Shown: positions 1-9,036 of the stretch, piece by piece
How positions within the stretch are numbered: the stretch's first letter is position 1
How the letters are laid out: the number at the start of each line of letters is the position of its first letter
From: Bacteroidaceae bacterium
GTDB lineage: Bacteria; Bacteroidota; Bacteroidia; Bacteroidales; Bacteroidaceae
DNA length: 56,936 nucleotides
NCBI GenBank assembly: GCA_017617315.1
Contig: JAFZWM010000039.1
Coordinates: 1-56,936, forward strand
Direction of reading: 5' to 3'
Notes under the pieces: generated by a model
What the model was told of the DNA's origin: nothing
The model's input: only the letters and a program-made list of their open reading frames with translations
The model's database searches: none
Program-made: the position numbers and the translations under genes

Positions 1-130
1 ACTGTTTGAACTGTAATCTTATCCCGAACTGACGTAGATATATACGTCAGTTTGATTTTTGAGCCAAATAAACAGAAGAAAGCCTTGCTATCCCCTTGCT
101 ATCGGCTTACTTCAATTCCTCCCGTTAATA
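1..130. repeat. 11-bp repeat element A with inverted-repeat end
   Basis: A perfect 10-bp inverted repeat (AACTGACGTA / TACGTCAGTT, loop GATATA) lies at 27-52. It is followed by GAGCCAAATAAACAGAAGAAAG and then 11-bp units at 83-93 and 94-104 (CCTTGCTATCC, CCTTGCTATCG), with two weaker units to 126. Read on the minus strand, the end motif GGCTCAAAAA..AAACTGACG and the GATAGCAAGG units match the element at 21481-21690, so these are two copies of one family in opposite orientation. No gene is seen here. Confidence 0.75.
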
Positions 131-184
131 GAATTCTGAATTTTTTTACCATAATCTACCCATCACCTAATCTAACTATCCCCT

Positions 185-442
185 GCATATAGCCAACATA
201 TAGCCAACATATAGCTAACATATAGCTAACATATAGCCAACATATAGCTAACATATAGCTAACATATAGCTAACATATAGCCAACATATAGCCAACATAT
301 AGCCAACATATAGCTAACATATAGCTAACATATAGCTAACATATAACTTACATATAGCCTACATATATCTTGCATATACCCTGCATATACCTTGCCATCA
401 TTTTGTATTTACCAAAAGGATAATTCGCACTATAATTGTCCC
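185..442. repeat. 19-unit array of 11-bp repeats (ACATATAGCYA) with conserved tail
   Basis: Nineteen consecutive 11-bp units run from 185 to 393 without a phase break. Most read ACATATAGCTA or ACATATAGCCA, and the last five decay (ACATATAACTT, ACATATATCTT, GCATATACCTT). The array follows TCTACCCATCACCT and is followed at about 395-430 by a tail containing TTTGTATTTACCAAAAGGAT. The same tail closes the next array and, inverted, the array at 28405. The period is not a multiple of three and no long ORF crosses it, so it is not a protein repeat. Confidence 0.85.
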
Positions 443-459
443 ATATTCTCGGCAGTTCT

Positions 460-607
460 CAACCTACCCATCACCTTCGTTTGATGTACCTTGGACGAAC
501 CTTGGACGTTCATTGGACGTATCTTGAATGTACCTTGAATCTACCTTCCCTCTACCTTCCCACCATTTTGCATTTACCAAAAGAATAATTCGTTATATCA
601 TAGTTTT
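460..607. repeat. 11-bp repeat array (ACCTTGGACGN) with the same tail
   Basis: Seven in-phase 11-bp units run from 488 to 564 (ACCTTGGACGA, ACCTTGGACGT, TCATTGGACGT, ATCTTGAATGT, ACCTTGAATCT, ACCTTCCCTCT, ACCTTCCCACC). The block is preceded by CCTACCCATCACC and followed at 561-594 by TTTGCATTTACCAAAAGAAT, nearly identical to the tail after the 185-393 array. The unit sequence differs from that array while period and flanks are kept. The 80-codon ORF overlapping it is judged spurious. Confidence 0.8.
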
Positions 608-682
608 TTTGCCGATTCTGAATAGTTGGCAATTTGTGGGTAAACAGCATTCAGAAGAACGGAGTTTTGGAAAAATAAACAG

Positions 683-714
683 AAGAAAGCCGCAGGGAAA
701 TTTGCGGCTTTCTT
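683..714. terminator. GC-rich hairpin, likely terminator of the leftward 781-1911 gene
   Basis: A perfect 12-bp stem (AAGAAAGCCGCA / TGCGGCTTTCTT) has an 8-base loop. On the minus strand it is followed by CTGTTTATTTTT, so it fits termination of the gene ending at 781. Its flank AAATAAACAGAAGAAAGCC is also present at about 67-85 next to repeat element A. Confidence 0.6.
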
Positions 715-780
715 GTATCTTTGACTTGTCATCATATAATAGAATCAGAAGAATGTCTTTTCAAGTCTAAAATCATGTGC

Positions 781-1911
781 TTATTTTCTGAGTTCAAGTG
801 ATCTTAAATTGTATGAGAGAGCAAGATTTATTGAAGCAACCTTGCCGATGCCTCTGAAATAAGTATAAGAAACAGATGGGGTTAGGCGCAATATTTGATA
901 GTTGCTGCAATGACCGAAGAGTTGACTGCCCGTCAGCATTACGCTTTTGGCTAAGACAAAGTCGATATTTATTCCGGCATTAAATAGTAAGCCGTTTTTT
1001 TCTCTGTTGTCATCTTTATTTAGGGTTGTATAGTAGCCTTGAACTCCCAGTCCAAGGAATGGACAAAGTTTGACCCTGCTGCCGTTGTATGCTCTTGTTC
1101 CAAATCTGGCGGAAATCATGTACATGTTGAGTTTTTCGCCTTTTTCAATCACTCCTTTGCTTGTATTGATATCTCTCTTTGCGTTGCCTCCTGTTTCTAT
1201 TTGCATATCTGTGCAAACAAAGAATTTTTTGTTGAAATAAACTCCAAATCCAAAGTCAATGCCAAAGGTATTGACAAGGACATCCGTGTTCTGAAAATTT
1301 CCGGCTGCTCCTATGTTTATATCAACACCTCCCTTTTCTGTAAATGTATTGGCACATTCCACGGGGTCAAACTCTGTTCCTTCAAGGTCTTTTTCCGACA
1401 TGGCATAGCGCTTTTCCAACTCTTCTGTGTCTTTGCCATACGATACGCTCTCTGAAAAATCCTTAGCGTATCTTTCGGCTCTGTCTGAATGAAAATTGTT
1501 TATTCCGCCATAATAACTCCATAGTTCATTGGCCTTTTCGGCTGTGGCAATACGGGCATATTTTTCATAAATATTCAGAATTGTCTGGGCATACATCTGT
1601 GCATGAAATCTGTCATGCTCTTCGGGATTAAGTTTGCAAAAATCATAGTCGATACAAGCTTCGGTGCCTGTGTAATAATATTTTACGCCTTTTACTTTTT
1701 TGCATCTCTCATGGGATGAAAACATGGAGGAAACTACTATGCTGGCAGTATCGGATTTTGGCTTGCCGCCCATGAAGCGGTCGAGGTCGACATCGCCTTG
1801 ACTCCATCCGGCAATATTATTATGATACTTGCTTTGCCAATTCTGGGCACAAACGTAGTTTGATGCAGTTAACATACCAAAGCCAAGGACAAATGAAAAA
1901 AATTTGTTCAT
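781..1911 (-). CDS. Secreted protein with predicted outer-membrane beta-barrel domain
   Basis: A 376-residue protein. I start it at the ATG at 1911 (MNKFFSFVLG), not the in-frame GTG 18 bases upstream, because a standard signal peptide begins there and ends at CAQ/NW. Residues to about 190 are charged and helical-looking and may be a periplasmic region. From about 190 to the end alternating hydrophobic/polar stretches rich in Gly, Tyr and Phe suggest a small outer-membrane barrel. It is transcribed alone; a TAACTTTG box lies at 1979-1986 and a hairpin at 683-714. I do not recognise a named family and assign no substrate. Confidence 0.65.
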   Translation of the reverse strand: MNKFFSFVLGFGMLTASNYVCAQNWQSKYHNNIAGWSQGDVDLDRFMGGKPKSDTASIVVSSMFSSHERCKKVKGVKYYYTGTEACIDYDFCKLNPEEHDRFHAQMYAQTILNIYEKYARIATAEKANELWSYYGGINNFHSDRAERYAKDFSESVSYGKDTEELEKRYAMSEKDLEGTEFDPVECANTFTEKGGVDINIGAAGNFQNTDVLVNTFGIDFGFGVYFNKKFFVCTDMQIETGGNAKRDINTSKGVIEKGEKLNMYMISARFGTRAYNGSRVKLCPFLGLGVQGYYTTLNKDDNREKNGLLFNAGINIDFVLAKSVMLTGSQLFGHCSNYQILRLTPSVSYTYFRGIGKVASINLALSYNLRSLELRK

Positions 1912-1978
1912 ACAGTTAAGTTTTTCCACCCTTTCGGGCGGTAATTTATATTTTGATTTAAAATTATTTTAACGACAG

Positions 1979-1986
1979 CAAAGTTA
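1979..1986 (-). promoter_or_regulatory. -7 box (TAnnTTTG) for the 781-1911 gene
   Basis: The minus strand reads TAACTTTG here, about 70 bases before the ATG at 1911. No TTTG is found 19-21 bases upstream, so only half of the Bacteroidetes promoter is supported. Confidence 0.4.
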
Positions 1987-2101
1987 TACATAATTCGTGA
2001 GACATACGATATTATTTGTCAAAAAAACTGGCTGGATGCTATTCAGAATTTTTCAAATTACCTTCGCAAAAAATGATACATGACATTTCAAGTTTCAAAA
2101 A

Positions 2102-2167
2102 CTTCCCGAACGCATCCCGAAGGAATCCCGAACCTATCTCGATGCTATCGGCTTGCTACCCACTTTC
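2102..2167. repeat. Six-unit 11-bp repeat array
   Basis: Six in-phase units are visible: CTTCCCGAACG, CATCCCGAAGG, AATCCCGAACC, TATCTCGATGC, TATCGGCTTGC, TACCCACTTTC. Just before it lies TTTCAAGTTTCAAAAA, the reverse complement of the GAAACTTGAAA stretch that follows the array at 21481-21612. This copy is therefore inverted relative to that one. It occupies the 1912-2290 gap between a leftward gene and an operon terminator; nothing else was found in that gap. Confidence 0.7.
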
Positions 2168-2288
2168 ATCATACTTCGGATATAATACATTGAAAGTTGT
2201 TATTGGGACTCTTTTCTGCATAATGATTTACCTTTTTTGCTTATTATTACGGACTGATGCCGAACTTGCGTATTTATTTTAGTTGTAT

Positions 2289-2320
2289 CAAAAAAACGGC
2301 AGCGCAAAAAGCACTGCCGT
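2289..2320 (-). terminator. Terminator of the TonB receptor operon
   Basis: On the minus strand ACGGCAGTGC, a TTTTT loop and GCGCTGCCGT form a 10-bp stem with one G-U pair, directly followed by a run of T. It lies 30 bases after the stop of the FMN-binding gene at 2351 and closes the operon that starts near 13232. Confidence 0.8.
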
Positions 2321-2350
2321 CTATGTTCCTTTTCACATAAAAGTGTTATC

Positions 2351-2779
2351 CTATTTCTTTCTTTTTCCTTTGCTATTCTTAGCGTTCTTTGTGTAATAGT
2401 CGAGAGCCGCCGCAATGTTCTGCTGCGTTGCGTTGGCGCTGTAGGTTGCACCCGTAACACCGTCGAGTTCGTCAACTCCGGCGCTGGCGAGTTTCTTGGC
2501 AGCGCTCACTTTCTGACCGGCATACTGCGGCAGAAGTTTCTTCTTTATTCTCTCGAAATAGCCCTTGCTCTCTTTGTTTGGCAGAGCCTCAACCTTTACA
2601 ACCGTGCCGTTCTCAATGTAGACGAGCAGCGGAGTTGTTGCCTTGTAGCCTTTGGCTGAGCACAACTCGGTTGTGTTGATGATGTATGTTTTGCCCTCGC
2701 GCTTCATTATGTCGTCAGCGTTGGCTGAGAGGATGAAGGCCGAAAGACACAATGTAATGATTATTTTCTTCATGTCCAT
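2351..2779 (-). CDS. Secreted FMN-binding domain protein, predicted covalently flavinylated
   Basis: A 142-residue protein with a signal peptide (MDMKKIIITL to about SANA). The mature part is one FMN-binding domain of the type in NqrC and RnfG. Residues 106-112 read DGVTGAT, matching the Dxx(S/T)GAT flavinylation site; Thr112 would be modified by the transferase ApbE, which is not in this window. The C-terminus is a Lys-rich tail. The gene is last in the TonB receptor operon, 64 bases after the M16 protease gene. A redox role near the imported substrate, such as metal or heme reduction, is inference. The domain call is firm, the substrate is not. Confidence 0.8.
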   Translation of the reverse strand: MDMKKIIITLCLSAFILSANADDIMKREGKTYIINTTELCSAKGYKATTPLLVYIENGTVVKVEALPNKESKGYFERIKKKLLPQYAGQKVSAAKKLASAGVDELDGVTGATYSANATQQNIAAALDYYTKNAKNSKGKRKK

Positions 2780-2843
2780 CTACTGTTTTTTGAGGCCGAA
2801 GATTTCTCTTCGCCTTGGTTTTGAAACGCAAAAATATAACAAA

Positions 2844-5696
2844 TTATTGTTTCATCGTTACTTGAATGCGATTTTTTTGTGACAGCAGCATCTGGCAGAA
2901 ATCCTTTATGTCGCTGCAAGTCATGTTCTTAACCTTGTTTTCGTAGTCCTTGCCGAAATCGATATTTTCTGCCAAAACGTGGTAGCACAGATATTCCCAC
3001 CAGCCGTTTGTCTCGATGGCACGCTTGTAGTTCTTTATCTCGTACTCCTTTACTTTGTTGAGCTGCTCCTCGGTAGGACCGTTTTGAGCCATCTTCTCGA
3101 GTTGCTCGTCGATGATTGGCAGAAGCTCGTCGAACTTGTTAGGGTCGCAGCGGAAGTTTACCGTCATCGAGATGCCCTCGGTTGGCAGTTTCCAGCCTTG
3201 GCTGCTGACTGATACGCCGTATGTTCCGCCTTTCTCCTCGCGGACGGTCTCGGTGTAGATGCCGCGCATAATCTGAGCCAGAAAATCGGCCTTGAGGTCG
3301 TTGTCGGCATTGTAAGCCTCGCCGTTGCTTGTGTACGAGTAGATGATGTTGGTAATTGCCGAAGGCGTCTTCTGCTTGTAGCTGAACACATTCTTGTGGT
3401 TGCCGCGCTTTATGTCGAGCAGATGGTTGCCGCAATGAGGCTCGTTCTTCTTGCTGGCCTTGCCGGGGAGCGATGCCACATACTGGCAGAGAAGTTCCTC
3501 GAACTCGTCGGTGCGTATGTCGCCCGTAACGATGAGGTTCATGCCCGCCATGTTTGCAAAACGTTCCTTGTAAATCTGATAGATGCGGTCGTTCGACACG
3601 CTGTCGAGACGCTCGAGCGTGATTGGCGTGCTGCGCTGCGTGTTGGCATAGAGCGTTGTACGGATTGAGTCGTTGAACACCACGTTTGGCGATGCCTCGC
3701 GGTTCTTCAGGATTGAACGCTGGCGCTCGATGATGTTGTTGAAAATCTTGTCGTCGCGGCGTGGCTGGGTGATGTAGAGATGCGCAATCTGAAGCCATGT
3801 CTTGAAGTCGGATGCGGCACAGACGCCCTTCACGCCTTCCTCTTCCTGCTCAATGAATGGGACGACCTTGAGAGCCTTTCCGGCGCGCTTCTTCTCGAGG
3901 GTGAGGAAGTCGAAATCGGCTGCGCCAGAGGTTCTTACAACCGTCTGCAACATCTGCAACGACGGAAGGTCGCTGTCGGGGTAGAGCGATTTCCCTCCGG
4001 CTCTGAACATCTTTATCGTGAGGCGGTTAGGCTCGATGTCCGATGCTCTGCCATAGACCTTCATACCGTTTGACAGAACGTATTCGGTATATCCGTTAGA
4101 GAAACTGTTCTTGGCAAGAATCTTGCCCTTTTTCGGCAGCTTCTTCATAAACGTGCGGTCTACCGCCTTGTATTCCTTGTTTTCGTAGTCGCGCTTTTCG
4201 GCATTGGCAACCCATTGCTCAAACTGCTTTTCGGTTGGCATTACGAATGGCTTTTTGTTCCATGTCGTAGGGCCGTAAACCGTTATGACTCTGTTTGACG
4301 GCTCGCTGCTCTCGGGCGCAAGAATGATTTCTTTAAGAGCGTTGTTCACATCGGCGAGTGTTACGCTTTCCATAAGCGCGTGTTCAATCTCGGCCTCGTC
4401 TTCGATAGACATGAGGTGGGTGGCGTTGCAGAAATGGTTTATAATCTGCCCGACGTATTCGCGGTTGCGCTCCTTGTCCTTGTTGTCTACGCGGTGCTCA
4501 AGGTTTACGTTGTGCTGAAGCTTTGCGTGCTCCAGTTCCGATTCGGTGAAGCCGTACTTGCGCGCGTTCTCAACAACCGAGAAAACCTCGTTTATGCCTT
4601 CCTGAATACGGTCGGGGAGGAGGCCGATGGTTAGCGAGAAGGCATCTTTCTCGTCGGTGATGAAGAAGCTGCCGTCGCGGCACGATGCCGAGAGCACAAG
4701 CGGATGCTCGGCCATGGTGAGGTCGGACAGTCGCTGGCGAAGAATGAACATGGCAAGGCGCGACTTGTAATCGTCGGCAAATGCCTCGCGGGTGGCTCTC
4801 TGGCTGCGTGGCGAGCTGTTGCGCTTCATGTACATGCTGAAGTTGAGCGTTGGCTGCTCCTCGTCGGCCACGACATACGAAATTGTCTTCTGATTGTCGG
4901 GAACGGGGTAGTAGATTCGCTCGGCGGCATCGGGCGCGGCTGCCGGAATATTGCCGAAAATCTTCTTGATTTTTCTTTCTATGTCATCAACGTCAACGTC
5001 GCCCACTACGATTACGGCCTGCAAATCAGGGCGATACCATTTGCGGTAATATCGCCTTAAATCCTCGTGGCGGAAGGTGTCGACAACCTCGATGCTTCCG
5101 ATTGGGAGACAGTCGGCATATTTCGAGCCTTGATACATCGTAGGCATGGCATCTTCCATAAGTCGCTGCATTGCGCGGTTGGCGCGTCGCGTGCGCCACT
5201 CTTCGTGAATAACGCCTCGCTCTTGGTCAATCTCGTTGTCGCGCAGCAGAAGGGCATGACTCCAGTCGCTCAGAATAAGAAGGCAGGTATCGGCTACGCC
5301 CTCTTTGGTTACCGGGGCGTTGGCTATGTTATAGAGCGTGCGCTCGATGGCTGTCGATGCGTTGAGGTCGGCGCCGAACTTAATGCCGTTTCGCTCACAC
5401 CAGTTGCGTATTGAGTTCTTTCCGCCGTTGCCGTCGGGAAAATGTTCCGTTCCATTAAAAGCCATGTGCTCGAGGAAGTGGGCGAGTCCGCGCTGCTCTG
5501 GCTCTTCGAGAATAGAGCCTACGCGGTTGGCGATGTAGAAATCGGCCTGTCCCGGAGTCTGACTGTTGTGGCGTATGAAGTAAGTCATGCCGTTGGCAAG
5601 TCTGCCCTCGGTAACGGCCTTGTCTTTAGGCAACGGCTGCGCCTGTGCCGACAGAGTCAGCGCAAGCGCAGCGATTGCAGTTGCTATTTTTATCAT
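2844..5696 (-). CDS. M16 family zinc metallopeptidase (pitrilysin-like, PqqL type)
   Basis: A 950-residue protein with a signal peptide ending near AQA/QP (residue 20). The inverted zinc motif HFLEH is at residues 73-77 within GLAHFLEHMAFNGTEHF, and the downstream glutamate motif ERGVIHEE is at about 159-166. The length fits a full pitrilysin with two M16 halves, the second lacking the zinc motif as usual. The gene starts 4 bases after the preceding gene and is co-transcribed with a TonB receptor. Periplasmic M16 proteases coupled to TonB receptors, such as FusC with FusA, process imported proteins. Peptide processing here is therefore plausible but inferred. Confidence 0.88.
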   Translation of the reverse strand: MIKIATAIAALALTLSAQAQPLPKDKAVTEGRLANGMTYFIRHNSQTPGQADFYIANRVGSILEEPEQRGLAHFLEHMAFNGTEHFPDGNGGKNSIRNWCERNGIKFGADLNASTAIERTLYNIANAPVTKEGVADTCLLILSDWSHALLLRDNEIDQERGVIHEEWRTRRANRAMQRLMEDAMPTMYQGSKYADCLPIGSIEVVDTFRHEDLRRYYRKWYRPDLQAVIVVGDVDVDDIERKIKKIFGNIPAAAPDAAERIYYPVPDNQKTISYVVADEEQPTLNFSMYMKRNSSPRSQRATREAFADDYKSRLAMFILRQRLSDLTMAEHPLVLSASCRDGSFFITDEKDAFSLTIGLLPDRIQEGINEVFSVVENARKYGFTESELEHAKLQHNVNLEHRVDNKDKERNREYVGQIINHFCNATHLMSIEDEAEIEHALMESVTLADVNNALKEIILAPESSEPSNRVITVYGPTTWNKKPFVMPTEKQFEQWVANAEKRDYENKEYKAVDRTFMKKLPKKGKILAKNSFSNGYTEYVLSNGMKVYGRASDIEPNRLTIKMFRAGGKSLYPDSDLPSLQMLQTVVRTSGAADFDFLTLEKKRAGKALKVVPFIEQEEEGVKGVCAASDFKTWLQIAHLYITQPRRDDKIFNNIIERQRSILKNREASPNVVFNDSIRTTLYANTQRSTPITLERLDSVSNDRIYQIYKERFANMAGMNLIVTGDIRTDEFEELLCQYVASLPGKASKKNEPHCGNHLLDIKRGNHKNVFSYKQKTPSAITNIIYSYTSNGEAYNADNDLKADFLAQIMRGIYTETVREEKGGTYGVSVSSQGWKLPTEGISMTVNFRCDPNKFDELLPIIDEQLEKMAQNGPTEEQLNKVKEYEIKNYKRAIETNGWWEYLCYHVLAENIDFGKDYENKVKNMTCSDIKDFCQMLLSQKNRIQVTMKQ

Positions 5697-5700
5697 GGGG

Positions 5701-7443
5701 TTATTTGTTCAGATATTTATGTCCGTTAATAATTGTGATGCCCTTAGATGCTGGATTTACGCGCTGTCCGGCAAGATTGTATGCCTTTGCGTCTTCGGCG
5801 TCGGTTATGGCTGCCTTCTCAATTCCTGTTGTGCCGAAGTTGAGTGCGTAGCTCATGTAAACAACGCCCCAGTAAGACTTGCTTCCAACGGCAAGAGGAG
5901 TGGTTTCGCTGCCGTTAAGGATTGTGGCAGTCTCGCCCTTTCCGCGGTTGCCTACAACGAATGTGTTGCCGTCCTGCAAAGGAGTTGCAATCATTGCTAT
6001 AGAGCCGAATGTGTTGCAGACAGAGATTGTCTCTTCCTTTTCAAGAGTTTCCTTGTTCAGAACAGTAAACACATGGCCTACCGCTGCGTTCATGTCGTAT
6101 CCGGTTGCAACGACTTTGTCGCCAATCCAAGTGCCGTAGTATGCGCTGATCGACTTTGAATCGGCAAAGCAATACGATGCCTCGATGTCGCCGGTTGTTG
6201 CATCAGCCTTCAGCACGAAGCCCTTCAGCATTGTTCCGTTGTTTGATGTAAAGGCTTCGGTCTTGCCTTCCTCTGCAAATCCGCCGTTTACAGAGCCTGT
6301 GAAGTAGAGTTTTCCATCGGCAAGCTTGAGGTTCTTGTTCTGGATAACCATTGAGCCCTTGCTGTTTGCAACCGATGCAAGAGTCTTGATGAAATCAGCC
6401 TTCATGTCGGCTGTGCTGGCTGCGCCGTAGAACATTGTCTGGAGCGATGCGCTTGCGTTGATGTTCTGGCCGTCGATGCTCAGGACATCGGCATCGTCAA
6501 TCTTCTTTGCACGACCGCTGAAATAGATTTTTCCGCTGCCGTATGCTATGTTGTCGATGTAGGAAAACTCGCTTTTTCCGCTAGCCAAGAGAGATTTCTC
6601 GAAGAATCCGTCCTTGTTAAGCTTTACGATGAACAGTTCGCCTGTTGCGTCCTGGGCATTTCCGCTCCATCCGGCAGAATTGCCGCAAGAAAGAGTCTCT
6701 GTCGTGTTGTCTGCCTTAGGAATGTAAAGCTCCGAACAATAGTTTCCGGCAATGTAGATGTTTCCGTCCTCGTCGGTTGTAAGCGCGTTGAGGTTTGTGT
6801 TTGTCAGGCTTGGAGAATTAGGAATGTCTGTCAGGACCTTGCTGCGCAGAACTCTGCTCCACTCAATGCTGCCGTTGGCATCGAACTTTAGAATAACGTT
6901 TGCCGCCTCGGTGTTTGATGAGCCAAGGTGAAGTTCTGTGTCTAAGGTGATGTCGTAGCAGCTTCCGTCGGCCTGAACAACAGAGAACAGCTTCTTGTTG
7001 TCGAAGTCCTTGGCAGATACAAGGCCGTGTGCCTCGAATGTGGCAACAAATCCGCCGTCGGCAGTAGGCGAAACGTGCGAGCAGCCCGAGTTTATGTATC
7101 CGTAGTTGCTGTAAACCGTCCAGAGAACGCTGCCGTCGGCTGGCGATGTTTTCTGTATGAGTGCGTTTGCGCAGTAGCTGTTGCCCGTGTATTCGCCGCC
7201 CTTGAACGATGTTGCGGCGTTGTCGAAGTGCAGATATTCTGCACCGGCATCGGACTTAGAACCCCATTCGCTAAACACAATGTAGTTGCCGTCGGCAAGT
7301 TTGTCAATGCTGACAGGGCTGTTTCCCGAACTTGTCTGTCCTTGAACCGAATGAGCCCAGTTGAGTGTTGCTGCAAGCTGCGCGCTTGCGTTGATTGAGA
7401 GTGCCAGGAGCGCTCCGACTAAAAGAGTAAACTTTCTTTTCAT
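5701..7443 (-). CDS. Secreted beta-rich protein with Prevotella-type C-terminal tail
   Basis: A 580-residue protein with a clear signal peptide (MKRKFTLLVG to NASAQ). The body has repeated blade-like segments (GNIYIAGNYCSELY, GKIYFSGRA, GKLYFTGSVNGG, VVATGYD), which suggests a beta-propeller. The last 30 residues (YNLAGQRVNPASKGITIING) match a C-terminal tail common on secreted Prevotella proteins and similar to the end of the GH5 enzyme at 37788-39134. It sits between the DUF6850 barrel and the M16 protease in one operon, with gaps of 41 and 4 bases. A surface or periplasmic binding role is inferred; I know no specific family. Confidence 0.65.
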   Translation of the reverse strand: MKRKFTLLVGALLALSINASAQLAATLNWAHSVQGQTSSGNSPVSIDKLADGNYIVFSEWGSKSDAGAEYLHFDNAATSFKGGEYTGNSYCANALIQKTSPADGSVLWTVYSNYGYINSGCSHVSPTADGGFVATFEAHGLVSAKDFDNKKLFSVVQADGSCYDITLDTELHLGSSNTEAANVILKFDANGSIEWSRVLRSKVLTDIPNSPSLTNTNLNALTTDEDGNIYIAGNYCSELYIPKADNTTETLSCGNSAGWSGNAQDATGELFIVKLNKDGFFEKSLLASGKSEFSYIDNIAYGSGKIYFSGRAKKIDDADVLSIDGQNINASASLQTMFYGAASTADMKADFIKTLASVANSKGSMVIQNKNLKLADGKLYFTGSVNGGFAEEGKTEAFTSNNGTMLKGFVLKADATTGDIEASYCFADSKSISAYYGTWIGDKVVATGYDMNAAVGHVFTVLNKETLEKEETISVCNTFGSIAMIATPLQDGNTFVVGNRGKGETATILNGSETTPLAVGSKSYWGVVYMSYALNFGTTGIEKAAITDAEDAKAYNLAGQRVNPASKGITIINGHKYLNK

Positions 7444-7484
7444 TGTTATTTTGTTTTTTTGTGATGATTATCCTGTATCTTTTT

Positions 7485-9029
7485 TCAGAAGTGGCATCCA
7501 ACCGAAACTGTTATTATGCTTTGGTGGTGCAACGTTCTGTAATGCTGATAATTGTATTGCAGGGTCGTGTATACCGAAACCTTCTTCTGCGTGTCGTATT
7601 CGGCGGTTGCCTCGGCACTTATTTCGCGACGGCTGCTGCCCAGATATTCGGTTCGCCATATCCATGCGCCGTAGATTTCGTTGTTGTTGAAGTCCTGCTT
7701 TTCGCCTTCGGTTTCGTTTTTCAGACTCGAGCAGAATCTGGCTTCCGCACCGATGCTATACATCATTCTGCCACGGATGTGGCTACCTCCGACGGCGAGG
7801 CGAGACGACAGAATATCAGACTTGAACCGTCGGCTTGGCGATGATTCGTACTTCTCTTCTTGAGCGATGTTGCCGATGCCAGCCGACGCGTATAGCGAGC
7901 CTTTGCCGTAGTGGTGCTGAACGGTTGCATTCAAGTCCGATTCGAACATGAAATCGCCGTACATCTGCTGCTGCGCAATCTGCGGATAGATGTTGTCCTG
8001 CGCGCTTCCAAAGATGTTTTCCGTGCCTTTTACGTTGCGTATCTTGGCATATGCCGCCACGCCCCATTCTGTCCGCTCGCTTCGGGTAGTGTAGCCGATT
8101 TTTGCGTTTGCCGAGGTTGTATTCTTCTTTGCAAGCGGAAGCTGGTTTAGCGATGTAATTATCTTTTCTACATCCGAAAATTCCGCGCCTGCCGATGCAA
8201 ACAATCCGATGTTGTCTTTCCGTCCCCAAGTAACGGTTGCGCCAATGTTTTCGCCGTTGTAGTACGAACTTGTGTTGTTGCCGCGGAAGCGGTAATAGTC
8301 GTTTCCTGCGCCTGTAAGATGGTAGAATGTAGGCGTAGACACTTGGTCGTAAGTCTTTATGCTGCTCGTCTGCTTGTACTTGCCAAGGGCGATGTCGATG
8401 GCATAGAAATGCTTTTCCTTCATCAGTCCGAAACCGAAGCCGATTTTGAAGTCGCTCGACAGATTGTTTGGGCGCGGGTCGATGGTTCTGTATGCCAGTC
8501 GTGCCGAATATTCGCCCTCGATGGCGTATGTTATTTCAGAATTCAGTTTCTCGTTCAGCTTGCTGTAGCTTGCTCCGCCTCTGAATTTGTAGAGTTCCGA
8601 TTTCAGCCAGCCGCCAACGCAGTCGGCCGTAACGTAAGGGTAGATGGTTTCAACATCATTCGTTTCAGCAAAACAGATGTTTTCGGTCTTGTTGTGCTCG
8701 TAGCTTGCGCCTCCCCAAAGCGTTGTTGAACTAAGGTTGGCGTTCAGGTTCTTGATGTACGAATTTATGCTGATGCCAGCCGCGTTTGCGCCGTCGCCAG
8801 CCTCGGGAACGGTGGCAGACGATGCGCTCCGGTGCGAATATCCGGCGCGAATGTCGTTGAGCGATTTGTTGCTGCGCAGAACCTGAAGCGACGGCGCATC
8901 GAACAGATAGCTGCGCATTTGCCTTACGCGGTTGTCGTGCTCGGCAATGTTTAGCAGCAGACTGCTTTCTTGTGCCGCAATGCTGGTGCTGCACGCTGTG
9001 AGTAATATGTAGAGTAACTTTCTGTGCAT
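7485..9029 (-). CDS. DUF6850-like outer-membrane beta-barrel protein
   Basis: A 514-residue protein. The signal peptide MHRKLLYILLTACSTSIAAQ is followed by a helical segment and then a series of amphipathic strands (WGGASYEHNK, FRGGASYSKL, IGFGFGLMKEKHFYAIDIAL, WGVAAYAKIRN). It ends in a Phe (TVSVGCHF), typical of outer-membrane barrels. Position and form match the DUF6850 proteins that accompany DUF4876 and a TonB receptor in Bacteroidales. It lies 7 bases after the DUF4876 gene, in one transcription unit. The function of the family is unknown; the DUF name rests on context and appearance. Confidence 0.65.
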   Translation of the reverse strand: MHRKLLYILLTACSTSIAAQESSLLLNIAEHDNRVRQMRSYLFDAPSLQVLRSNKSLNDIRAGYSHRSASSATVPEAGDGANAAGISINSYIKNLNANLSSTTLWGGASYEHNKTENICFAETNDVETIYPYVTADCVGGWLKSELYKFRGGASYSKLNEKLNSEITYAIEGEYSARLAYRTIDPRPNNLSSDFKIGFGFGLMKEKHFYAIDIALGKYKQTSSIKTYDQVSTPTFYHLTGAGNDYYRFRGNNTSSYYNGENIGATVTWGRKDNIGLFASAGAEFSDVEKIITSLNQLPLAKKNTTSANAKIGYTTRSERTEWGVAAYAKIRNVKGTENIFGSAQDNIYPQIAQQQMYGDFMFESDLNATVQHHYGKGSLYASAGIGNIAQEEKYESSPSRRFKSDILSSRLAVGGSHIRGRMMYSIGAEARFCSSLKNETEGEKQDFNNNEIYGAWIWRTEYLGSSRREISAEATAEYDTQKKVSVYTTLQYNYQHYRTLHHQSIITVSVGCHF

Positions 9030-9036
9030 GCTGATG

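Noticed and set aside
185-393. CRISPR array
   Set aside because: Units are 11 bp and contiguous with no spacers; no cas genes are in the window.
528-770. 80-codon rightward ORF in the repeat region
   Set aside because: It overlaps the tail of an 11-bp array and a terminator hairpin, and its composition follows those repeats; no protein-like features.
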